A stretch of 34,271 nt of DNA. Origin: Prevotella sp. GTDB lineage: Bacteria > Bacteroidota > Bacteroidia > Bacteroidales > Bacteroidaceae. The translations under genes and the position numbers were made by a program. The notes under the pieces were generated by a model. That model was not told the DNA's origin. It did no database searches and was given only the letters and a program-made list of their open reading frames with translations. Shown piece by piece: positions 11,601 through 18,213 of the stretch (its first letter is position 1; each line of letters starts with the position of its first letter). Where the stretch lies: assembly GCA_022511045.1 (NCBI GenBank), contig JAFLSF010000022.1, positions 1 to 34,271 of the forward strand, written 5' to 3'.

Positions 11601-11688
11601 TTGTGTATAAGGCTCATGCCGATTGTGTATAGGCCTCGCGGGCGGTGAGGATAGGCCTCATCATTGACGAGAATAGGCCTCGTAGTAA
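11601..11688. repeat. Four tandem 22-bp repeats upstream of rpoN
   Basis: Four consecutive units begin at 11601, 11623, 11645 and 11667, in exact 22-bp register. All carry ATAGGCCTC or, in the first, ATAAGGCTC, at the same offset; the first two also share TTGTGTATA. Units 3 and 4 can form short hairpins (TGAGG/CCTCA and ACGAG/CTCGT) around that core. A weaker fifth unit may precede at 11579. The whole gap 11431-11733 between the Fur-family gene and rpoN contains these repeats, the possible rpoN promoter and A/T-rich DNA; I see no gene in it. Confidence 0.75.
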
Positions 11689-11733
11689 GAAATCCTTACA
11701 TGCCTTATTGACGCCTCCAAAGAGGCTTTGAAA

Positions 11734-12156
11734 TCAGGCTTGTGCGCATTGCGGACAAGTGCCCTTAACCACGTACTCGGTCTCCTGCATAAGGAAACCT
11801 GAGGGGAGGGGGACGGCTGGAATGTGAACGTTGGTAAGGCAGTAGGTGCGGTGACACTTCAGACAGGTCAAGTGGACGTGACCAAGACATTGACGAGTGT
11901 CATCCAAATGGCAGACGCAATATTTTTGCGAGCCAGAGCCGTCGTCTATTTCATGCAACAGATGTGCATCAGTGAGTAGTGTCAGCGTGCGAAAAAGCGT
12001 AGAGCGGTCAATGGTGGGCAGAACCGCTTCGAGGTCGCCTAAGCTAAACGCATCAGAGAATCCGTGACGCACTTTTCGCCAAATGAGTAGGCGAACAGCC
12101 GTCAGCCGGATGCCTGCATTGCTCAGTACTTGCTCATCAGATATATCCAGGTGCAT
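11734..12156 (-). CDS. Fur-family metalloregulator
   Basis: The 140-residue protein has the Fur fold: an N-terminal winged helix with recognition helix STLFRTLTLLTDAHLLHEID, then a metal-binding dimerisation domain with GHVHLTCLKCHRTYCL and a C-terminal CPQC. The CxxC pairs are the structural zinc site of Fur/Zur/PerR proteins. The usual His-rich regulatory segment is reduced to HVH. Sequence alone does not say whether it senses iron, zinc or peroxide. It is the last gene of a three-gene operon: its ATG lies 1 nt after the stop of the inositol phosphate synthase gene. That coupling suggests coexpression with inositol-lipid synthesis, but its targets are unknown. A weak GCCTC-TTTG-GAGGC hairpin lies just after the stop. 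Confidence 0.88.
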   Translation of the reverse strand: MHLDISDEQVLSNAGIRLTAVRLLIWRKVRHGFSDAFSLGDLEAVLPTIDRSTLFRTLTLLTDAHLLHEIDDGSGSQKYCVCHLDDTRQCLGHVHLTCLKCHRTYCLTNVHIPAVPLPSGFLMQETEYVVKGTCPQCAQA

Positions 12157-12157
12157 A

Positions 12158-13480
12158 TTAGTCTATTTCCTCGTCAGCTTCGTAGCCACCCATTTCGCGA
12201 ATAGCGTTCTTCAGTATCGTGTATTGCTGGTAGAGATGATTGACAGGTTCTTCGCCTTGAGTGTAGTCATGCATGGGACTTTTCAAGAAGAAACTGAGGA
12301 AGCGTTGAGTACCGTAGCGACCAGCACGGGCGGCAAGGTCGCTCAATAGGCAGAGGTCGAGGGCAACGGGAGCTGCCAAAATGCTGTCGCGACAAAGGAA
12401 GTTAATTTTTACCTGCATGGGATAGCCCATCCAGCCGCGAATGTCAATATTGTCCCACGACTCCTTATTGTCGTTGCGTGGTGGGTAATAGTTAATGCGT
12501 ACCTTATGATAATATTCGCCGTAAAGTTCGGGCTGGTTGTCGGCCTTGAGGATAGTTTCTAAAGTCGATAGTTTGCTGACCTCTTTGGTATGGAAATTGG
12601 CTGGCTCGTCAAGTACCAACCCGTCGCGATTGCCTAAAATATTGGTAGAGAACCATCCGTCAAGCCCTAAACAACGAGTTCCGATAATGGGTGCAAAGCC
12701 CGATTTAACAAGCGTCTGCCCTGTTTTGAAGTCCTTGCCACAAATAGGCACACGGGTTTGTTCCGCCAATTGCCACATAGCAGGAATATCGACGGTAGTG
12801 TTAGGAGCTCCCATGATGAAGGGACAACCTTCGGAAAGGGCGGCATAAGCGTAACACATAGATGGAGCCACGTGGAGGCAGTCGTCGGCTTTCATAGCCG
12901 CTTCAAGGTCGGCAAGCTGATAGTGGTACTGCTCCTCTATGGGCACATAAATCTCTGTAGAGGCCGACCACAGTACGATAACGCGTTTGACACCCTTTTC
13001 CTGCTTGAATCGGCGAATATCGTCGCGCAACAATTCTACCATTTCCCAACGGGTAGGAATAGTTCCATCTGCTTTTTTCATCACGTTACTACCATCCACA
13101 CGTTTGGCAAAATCCTTGTCGAAAGCAGCTTTCATGGGTACTATCTGCTCCAGTTCCTGACGAACAGGCGCAATGTCTTTCTCTTGCAGCACTTGGGCAT
13201 ACATGGCTGCCTGATAGGCATTCTGGGGGTAAACGTCCCACGTGCCAAACACGATGTCCTCAAGACGGGCCAACGGCACAATGTCACTATATTTCAGATA
13301 TTGCTTCTCTGCTCCGCGACCTACGCGGATTTTATCCATCAAAGACATACAACCAATGGGCTGAGCCAATCCCTTACAGGTCATGAGTACGCCCGTCATC
13401 ATGGTTGTCGTCACGGCTCCGCAGCCCACAACGAGTATTCCTAATTTGCCTTCAGCAGGCTGAACATCGGTTTTCTTCAT
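12158..13480 (-). CDS. ino1: Inositol-3-phosphate synthase (MIPS)
   Basis: The 440-residue protein converts glucose 6-phosphate to 1D-myo-inositol 3-phosphate using NAD. Visible family blocks are the N-terminal nucleotide-binding loop VVGCGAVTTTMMTG, NTTVDIPA, GKDFKTGQTLVKS (the family's D-F-K-S/T-G-Q-T block), STNILGNRDG, and GYPMQVKINFLCRDSILAAPVALDL, where the family has the catalytic Lys and an ED/RDS-LLAAP motif. Length is typical for prokaryotic MIPS (360-440). The start overlaps the stop of the CDP-alcohol phosphotransferase gene by 4 bp, and the stop is 1 nt from the Fur-family gene. Together with the phosphotransferase this points to synthesis of phosphatidylinositol-type lipids, known in gut Bacteroidota. 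Confidence 0.93.
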   Translation of the reverse strand: MKKTDVQPAEGKLGILVVGCGAVTTTMMTGVLMTCKGLAQPIGCMSLMDKIRVGRGAEKQYLKYSDIVPLARLEDIVFGTWDVYPQNAYQAAMYAQVLQEKDIAPVRQELEQIVPMKAAFDKDFAKRVDGSNVMKKADGTIPTRWEMVELLRDDIRRFKQEKGVKRVIVLWSASTEIYVPIEEQYHYQLADLEAAMKADDCLHVAPSMCYAYAALSEGCPFIMGAPNTTVDIPAMWQLAEQTRVPICGKDFKTGQTLVKSGFAPIIGTRCLGLDGWFSTNILGNRDGLVLDEPANFHTKEVSKLSTLETILKADNQPELYGEYYHKVRINYYPPRNDNKESWDNIDIRGWMGYPMQVKINFLCRDSILAAPVALDLCLLSDLAARAGRYGTQRFLSFFLKSPMHDYTQGEEPVNHLYQQYTILKNAIREMGGYEADEEID

Positions 13481-14403
13481 ATTTTAGCAGTTAAAGTTCT
13501 ACATAAGTGTTCGTGTTTGCCCCGCATATACCAATAGAGAGGCTGTAGCACTACTATTTCAAATAACGGATAAAGCCAAGGAATATTGATTACAGCAGCC
13601 ACAAAAAGTGCAAAGGCACGGGTGTTATGTGTCAAGATGTTCGTCAACGGCATCAAGGGTCGGCTACCGTTCAGAAAGTCTGTGACGAGCGATGAACGGG
13701 TATTTGCTTGCCCATTCGCCTGACCTACATACTCTGCTTTAAACTTTTTGAAAAACGCTTGGAAGCGAGGTGTCAGCCGTTCTTGCTTCTTGCAATAGCC
13801 CTTATAGAAAAAGTGGTAAAGTCGCTCAAACGACCATCCACGCGTCTTCAAGTCGTCATAAAGTCGTTGTTCCTTAGCATAACTATCTAGTTCGCTACTG
13901 TCGGCACCCTTCAAAAACCAGAGATGGATGTTACGATAATAGTCGGCAAGCGCACACTGAGTTGAGTGACACGTAAGTCCCGCTGTAGCACATAACACAA
14001 AACCCCATACTCCCCACGTGTCCCATAGGCGATAGATGACCGCCAGATAGATGCAGAAAAACCACACATCGCTGGCAAAACCGTCGAGCATACGGCCTAA
14101 TAGCGTCTTTTGGTTGGTGAGACGGGCCAACTGACCGTCTGCCGAGTCACAAAAGTTGGCCAACATAAGCAGGACGACGGCACATAGATTATGAGACAAA
14201 TCGCTATAATGGAACATCCAACCCGCCATAATGCCGATAGCAATGCCCGCTAAAGTAATGGCATTAGGCGTGATGTTCAATCGTCCGCATCCCATAGCAA
14301 TAGCCAAGCCAACAGGACGAGTGAAACAAATATCAAGCCACTCTTCCGTCTCGTTCGACTTGAATGACTCCTTCAATAATTCTCTATAGCCTTTGTCAAC
14401 CAT
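13477..14403 (-). CDS. CDP-alcohol phosphotransferase, likely phosphatidylinositol-phosphate synthase
   Basis: The membrane protein of 308 residues (from ATG at 14403) has several hydrophobic helices and the CDP-alcohol phosphotransferase signature DSADGQLAR...GRMLDGFASD, with D86, D89, R94, D107 and D112. The last two aspartates are four residues apart instead of the usual three, so this is a divergent subfamily. The enzyme would transfer a phosphatidyl group from CDP-diacylglycerol to an alcohol. Overlap by 4 bp with the inositol-3-phosphate synthase gene makes inositol phosphate the most likely acceptor (inference). An upstream in-frame ATG at 14442 exists, but a consensus promoter lies between it and 14403, so only the shorter start fits. 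The long soluble segment after the fourth helix (about residues 150-240, Lys/Arg/Tyr-rich) is unexplained. Confidence 0.87.
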   Translation of the reverse strand: MVDKGYRELLKESFKSNETEEWLDICFTRPVGLAIAMGCGRLNITPNAITLAGIAIGIMAGWMFHYSDLSHNLCAVVLLMLANFCDSADGQLARLTNQKTLLGRMLDGFASDVWFFCIYLAVIYRLWDTWGVWGFVLCATAGLTCHSTQCALADYYRNIHLWFLKGADSSELDSYAKEQRLYDDLKTRGWSFERLYHFFYKGYCKKQERLTPRFQAFFKKFKAEYVGQANGQANTRSSLVTDFLNGSRPLMPLTNILTHNTRAFALFVAAVINIPWLYPLFEIVVLQPLYWYMRGKHEHLCRTLTAKI

Positions 14404-14412
14404 AATCGTGTG

Positions 14413-14443
14413 CAAAGTTACGAATAAGCACGCGAATTGCAAA
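14413..14443 (-). promoter_or_regulatory. Promoter of the inositol-lipid operon
   Basis: On the minus strand there is TTTG (complement of 14440-14443), a 19-nt spacer, and TAACTTTG (complement of 14413-14420), an excellent match to the Bacteroidota TTTG/TAnnTTTG promoter. The ATG at 14403 follows the -7 box by 9 nt, so the transcript would be leaderless or have only a few untranslated bases. Confidence 0.8.
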
Positions 14444-14459
14444 AGAAAACGTAGGTTCT

Positions 14460-14492
14460 TTATTCATAATTCACAATTATTTCGTAACTTTG
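14460..14492 (+). promoter_or_regulatory. Promoter of the DUF59-lpxH operon
   Basis: TAACTTTG at 14485-14492 matches TAnnTTTG; a weak -33 box TTTA lies 21 nt upstream at 14460-14463. It is a mirror image of the divergent promoter at 14413-14443: CAAAGTTACGAA at 14413 pairs with TTCGTAACTTTG at 14481. The ATG at 14516 gives an untranslated leader of roughly 15-20 nt. Confidence 0.7.
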
Positions 14493-14515
14493 TAGCCAGA
14501 AAAGAAGAAAGCAAC

Positions 14516-14836
14516 ATGACACAAGAAGAAAAGACACGATTGGAGGAACGGCTCGTGGACGTGTTGAAAACCGTATACGACCCAGAGATACCTGTCAACA
14601 TCTACGATTTGGGCATGATATATAAAATAGACGTGCAAGAGGACAGGACTGTGGATTTAGATATGACTTTTACGGCTCCCAGTTGTCCTGCTGCCGACTT
14701 TATCTTAGAGGATGTGCGTACCAAGGTAGAAAGTGTTGAAGGCATTACTGGAGCGAATGTTAATTTGGTGTTTGAGCCAGCTTGGGACCAGTCAATGATG
14801 AGTGAGGAGGCTCGCGTAGAGTTAGGATTTGATTGA
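14516..14836 (+). CDS. MIP18/DUF59-family Fe-S assembly protein
   Basis: The 106-residue protein has the DUF59 (MIP18/PaaD-like) signature: VYDPEIPVNIYDLGMIY near residues 20-37 and TAPSCPAADFI with the conserved cysteine. The family is linked to iron-sulfur cluster maturation or carrier steps (SufT-like), and in Bacteroidota stands as a single-domain protein. An in-frame ATG at 14393 would add 41 residues across the promoter at 14485-14492, so 14516 is the start. lpxH follows after 21 nt, so the two are probably cotranscribed although they have no obvious functional link. Confidence 0.9.
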   Translation: MTQEEKTRLEERLVDVLKTVYDPEIPVNIYDLGMIYKIDVQEDRTVDLDMTFTAPSCPAADFILEDVRTKVESVEGITGANVNLVFEPAWDQSMMSEEARVELGFD

Positions 14837-14857
14837 AAATAAAGGAATCATTTGTAA

Positions 14858-15622
14858 ATGAAGAACGTCTATTTCCTTTCCGATGCTCATTTAGGGTCGC
14901 TGGCTGTCCCACATCAGCGCATGCAGGAGCGCCGTTTAGTGCGTTTTCTGGACAGCATCAAGGAAAAGGCGGCTGCTATCTACTTGTTAGGTGACATTTT
15001 TGACTTCTGGTACGAATACCGCTATGTGGTGCCTAAGGGCTATACTCGTTTCCTCGGCAAGCTGTCGGAACTGACGGATAGGGGGGTTGAAGTGCACTAT
15101 TTTACAGGCAATCACGACATTTGGGCCTACGAATACTTGCAAAAGGAGTGCGGTGTCATTTTGCACCATCAAGCGGAGACGACGGAGATATATGGGCATG
15201 AGTTCTTTCTGGCACACGGTGATGGTATGGGTGATCCCAATCGTTCGTTCAAGTTTATTCGTGCCATCTTCCATAGCCGCATTTGCCAATGGCTTTTCTC
15301 AAACCTGCATCCTCGCTGGGGTGTCAGTTTCGGACTGGCATGGGCGAAGCATAGTTACATTCGCCATAAGGAGAAAAACGACGTGGTATATATGGGTGAG
15401 GACAAGGAACACTTAGTGCTTTTTGCCCGTCAGTATATTGAGGAGCATCCCAATATTGACTATTTCATTTTCGGTCATCGCCATATTGAACTTGACATTA
15501 AAGTGGCACGACATTCTCGTTTGATGATACTTGGCGACTGGATCTCACAATTCACCTACGCAGTATATGATGGTGAGCACATGTTCCTTGAGGAGTATGT
15601 AGAGGGTGAAAGCCAGCCTTAA
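14858..15622 (+). CDS. lpxH: UDP-2,3-diacylglucosamine diphosphatase
   Basis: The 254-residue metallophosphoesterase contains all the expected blocks: SDAHLG (D9, H11), LLGDIFDFWYEY (D46), TGNHD (N85, H86), a mid-protein LAHGDGMG, and FGHRHIELD near residue 207. LpxH hydrolyses UDP-2,3-diacylglucosamine to lipid X at the inner face of the membrane, the fourth step of lipid A synthesis. The FDFWYEY and GHRH contexts are typical of Bacteroidota LpxH, which are slightly longer than the E. coli enzyme (240). It follows the DUF59 gene by 21 nt and ends at a hairpin terminator. Confidence 0.93.
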   Translation: MKNVYFLSDAHLGSLAVPHQRMQERRLVRFLDSIKEKAAAIYLLGDIFDFWYEYRYVVPKGYTRFLGKLSELTDRGVEVHYFTGNHDIWAYEYLQKECGVILHHQAETTEIYGHEFFLAHGDGMGDPNRSFKFIRAIFHSRICQWLFSNLHPRWGVSFGLAWAKHSYIRHKEKNDVVYMGEDKEHLVLFARQYIEEHPNIDYFIFGHRHIELDIKVARHSRLMILGDWISQFTYAVYDGEHMFLEEYVEGESQP

Positions 15623-15634
15623 ATGATGTTAAAC

Positions 15635-15674
15635 ACGGGCAGAATTGTAAGAAATAACACTAATTCTCGCCCGT
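15635..15674 (+). terminator. Probable terminator after lpxH
   Basis: ACGGGCAGAATT (15635-15646) pairs with AATTCTCGCCCGT (15662-15674), with one bulged C, around a 15-nt loop. The following bases TTATTCGTTTCTTTA are T-rich but not a pure run. Confidence 0.7.
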
Positions 15675-15701
15675 TTATTCGTTTCTTTATATAATAATGT
15701 G

Positions 15702-15709
15702 TAATTTTG
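15702..15709 (+). promoter_or_regulatory. Possible PNPase promoter (-7 box)
   Basis: TAATTTTG fits TAnnTTTG and is followed by CAC. T-rich stretches lie upstream but no clean TTTG at 19-21 nt. It would give a leader of about 50 nt before the ATG at 15765. Confidence 0.5.
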
Positions 15710-15764
15710 CACGGTTTTTGCGCAAAGACGCATGATATTTTTATTATTAGATGTTTTATACAAG

Positions 15765-18077
15765 ATGAATGTAATTACAAAGAGTATTCAATTGCCTGAT
15801 GGCAGAACCATCACAATTGAGACCGGGAAAGTGGCAAAACAGACAGATGGCAGCGTAATGCTTCGCATGAACAACACCGTGCTGCTCGCTACTGTTTGTG
15901 CCGCAAAAGATGCAGTTCCCGGGACGGATTTCATGCCTCTGCAGGTAGACTACAGAGAGCAGTATGCCGCCGCAGGTCGTTTCCCAGGCGGATTTACCAA
16001 ACGCGAGGGTAAGGCCTCGGACAATGAGATTTTGACCAGCCGTCTGGTTGACCGCGTACTCCGTCCGTTGTTCCCCTCCAACTATCACGCAGAAGTTTTT
16101 GTCAATGTTATGTTGTTCAGCGCCGATGGTGTTGACCAGCCCGATGCTTTGGCAGGTTTTGCAGCATCGGCAGCATTGGCTTGTTCAGATATTCCTTTCG
16201 AGTGCCCTATTTCTGAGGTGCGCGTGGCTCGTGTAAATGGCGAGTATGTTATAAACCCGACCTTTGAACAGATGAAGGAAGCTGATATGGACATCATGGT
16301 TGGTGCCTCGGCAGAAAACATTATGATGGTAGAAGGCGAGATGAAGGAAGTATCAGAACAGGACTTGTTAGGTGCTTTGAAGGCCGCTATGGCTGCTATC
16401 AAACCCATGTGCGAGTTGCAGACTGAACTTTCAAAGGAGTTAGGCAAGGACGTTAAGCGTGAGTACGACCACGAGGTGAACGACGAGGAACTGCGTGAGC
16501 GTATGAACAAGGAACTCTACCAGCCAGCCTATGATGTCACCAAACAGGCACTTGAAAAACAACAGCGTGCAGAGGCTTTCAGTAAGATACTTGAAGACTT
16601 CAAGGAGAAATATGCTGCTGAGCATAGCGAACTGACAGAGGAGGAGTTAGAAGAGAAGTACGCTATGATGGACCGTTATTATCATGATGTAGAACGTGAC
16701 GCTATGCGTCGTTGCATCCTTGATGAGGGAATTCGTCTGGACGGCCGCAAGACTACCGATATTCGCCCTATTTGGTGCGAGGTCAGTCCGCTACCCATGC
16801 CTCATGGAAGCAGCATCTTTACACGTGGTGAGACGCAGTCACTGACTACATGTACATTGGGCACCAAGCTTGATGAGAAACTCGTAGACGACGTTCTTGA
16901 CAAGAGTTACATGAAGTTCCTCCTACACTACAACTTCCCTCCATTCTGTACAGGTGAGGCCAGACCTCAACGTGGTGTTGGTCGTCGCGAAATAGGACAT
17001 GGTCATTTGGCTTGGCGCGGTCTGAAAGGCCAGATTCCTGCCGATTTCCCCTATACTGTTCGCATAGTTAGTCAGATATTAGAATCTAACGGTTCTTCAT
17101 CAATGGCTACTGTTTGCGCAGGTACATTAGCACTGATGGATGCTGGTGTTCCCATGAAGAAACCTGTCAGTGGTATCGCTATGGGTCTGATTAAAAACCC
17201 GGGAGAGGACAAGTATGCTGTGTTAAGTGATATTCTTGGTGACGAGGACCACTTGGGTGATATGGACTTTAAGACCACTGGTACAAAGGATGGTCTGACA
17301 GCAACTCAGATGGATATTAAGTGCGATGGTCTGTCATTTGATATTCTGGAGAAAGCGCTGATGCAGGCTAAGGCAGGTCGTGAGCATATATTAAAGTGTA
17401 TCACTGATACTATTAGCGAACCTCGTGCTGACATGAAACCTCAGGTTCCTCGCATTGAATCTTTCGAAATTCCGAAGGAGTTCATTGGTGCAGTCATTGG
17501 TCCTGGCGGTAAGATTATCCAGCAGATGCAGGAAGACACAGGCACCATTATTACTATCGACGAGGAAGATGGTGTTGGTAAGGTGCAAGTCAGTGCTCCT
17601 AATAAAGAGTCAATTGTTGCTGCCATTGCCAAAATTCGTGCCATCGTTGCCATCCCAGAAGTTGGTGAGGTTTATGAAGGTGTTGTCCGTAGCGTTATGC
17701 CTTATGGCTGTTTCGTGGAGTTTATGCCTGGCAAAGACGGATTGCTCCACATCTCTGAGATTGACTGGAAGCGCTTGGAGACTGTTGAGGAGGCTGGTCT
17801 TAAAGAAGGTGACACGATTACTGTTAAGTTGCTGGAGATTGATCCAAAGACTGGTAAGTTTAAGCTGTCACATCGAGTGCTTGTTGACAAGCCAGAAGGC
17901 TATCAGGAGCGTCCTGCCCGTCGTGAGCGTCCCGAGCGCCGTCCACGCCCAGAACGTGGGGAACGTCACCCTCGTCCCGAACGCGGAGAACGCCGTGAGC
18001 GTAACGAAGAGTTTCATGACATGGAGGACAATGAGCCTAAGGATTTCACCGATACGCTTGATAAGATGGATTTCTAA
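15765..18077 (+). CDS. pnp: Polyribonucleotide nucleotidyltransferase (PNPase)
   Basis: The 770-residue enzyme degrades RNA 3' to 5' by phosphorolysis. Domains in order: first RNase PH-like domain (about 1-220), alpha-helical linker, second RNase PH domain with [16 protein letters not shown] and the catalytic [21 protein letters not shown], a KH domain with [14 protein letters not shown] (about 570-630), and an S1 domain with [17 protein letters not shown] and GLLHISEI (about 640-710). A 55-residue tail is rich in Arg, Glu and Pro with short repeats ([18 protein letters not shown]) and ends acidic; such tails often bind RNA or partner proteins. I choose ATG at 15765 ([15 protein letters not shown]), as the family begins; an in-frame ATG at 15732 would add 11 non-conserved residues. 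A terminator follows the stop. Confidence 0.97.
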   Translation: MNVITKSIQLPDGRTITIETGKVAKQTDGSVMLRMNNTVLLATVCAAKDAVPGTDFMPLQVDYREQYAAAGRFPGGFTKREGKASDNEILTSRLVDRVLRPLFPSNYHAEVFVNVMLFSADGVDQPDALAGFAASAALACSDIPFECPISEVRVARVNGEYVINPTFEQMKEADMDIMVGASAENIMMVEGEMKEVSEQDLLGALKAAMAAIKPMCELQTELSKELGKDVKREYDHEVNDEELRERMNKELYQPAYDVTKQALEKQQRAEAFSKILEDFKEKYAAEHSELTEEELEEKYAMMDRYYHDVERDAMRRCILDEGIRLDGRKTTDIRPIWCEVSPLPMPHGSSIFTRGETQSLTTCTLGTKLDEKLVDDVLDKSYMKFLLHYNFPPFCTGEARPQRGVGRREIGHGHLAWRGLKGQIPADFPYTVRIVSQILESNGSSSMATVCAGTLALMDAGVPMKKPVSGIAMGLIKNPGEDKYAVLSDILGDEDHLGDMDFKTTGTKDGLTATQMDIKCDGLSFDILEKALMQAKAGREHILKCITDTISEPRADMKPQVPRIESFEIPKEFIGAVIGPGGKIIQQMQEDTGTIITIDEEDGVGKVQVSAPNKESIVAAIAKIRAIVAIPEVGEVYEGVVRSVMPYGCFVEFMPGKDGLLHISEIDWKRLETVEEAGLKEGDTITVKLLEIDPKTGKFKLSHRVLVDKPEGYQERPARRERPERRPRPERGERHPRPERGERRERNEEFHDMEDNEPKDFTDTLDKMDF

Positions 18078-18099
18078 GAAATATCCTTTTGATAGATAG

Positions 18100-18140
18100 A
18101 GAGTCTCGATAGGTATTATAGCCTGTCGAGACTCTTTTTA
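18100..18140 (+). terminator. Rho-independent terminator after pnp
   Basis: AGAGTCTCGA (18100-18109) pairs perfectly with TCGAGACTCT (18126-18135); inner bases TAGG/CCTG extend the stem to 14 bp with one G-U. TTTTTA follows directly. Confidence 0.93.
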
Positions 18141-18213
18141 TCTTAGCTAGGCACATCGGTGACAATTGGCGTTATTGTTCGTCTTTATATATATAATAAT
18201 GTATAGCTATACT

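Noticed and set aside
11719..11733. Short GCCTC/GAGGC hairpin after the Fur-family gene as terminator
   Set aside because: Only a 5-bp stem and no T-run in the transcribed direction; too weak to call.
12758..13444. 228-residue plus-strand open frame
   Set aside because: Antisense shadow of the inositol-3-phosphate synthase gene, which shows all family motifs.
14569..14574. Isolated GTATAC inside the DUF59 gene
   Set aside because: One copy with no neighbour at 11-bp spacing, in a conserved coding motif; chance.
17455..18099. 214-residue plus-strand open frame
   Set aside because: Out-of-frame shadow within the KH-S1-tail part of PNPase.
18141..18213. Promoter upstream of the first GH2 gene
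   Set aside because: The T/A-rich stretch has no TAnnTTTG box with a proper partner, so I do not annotate one.
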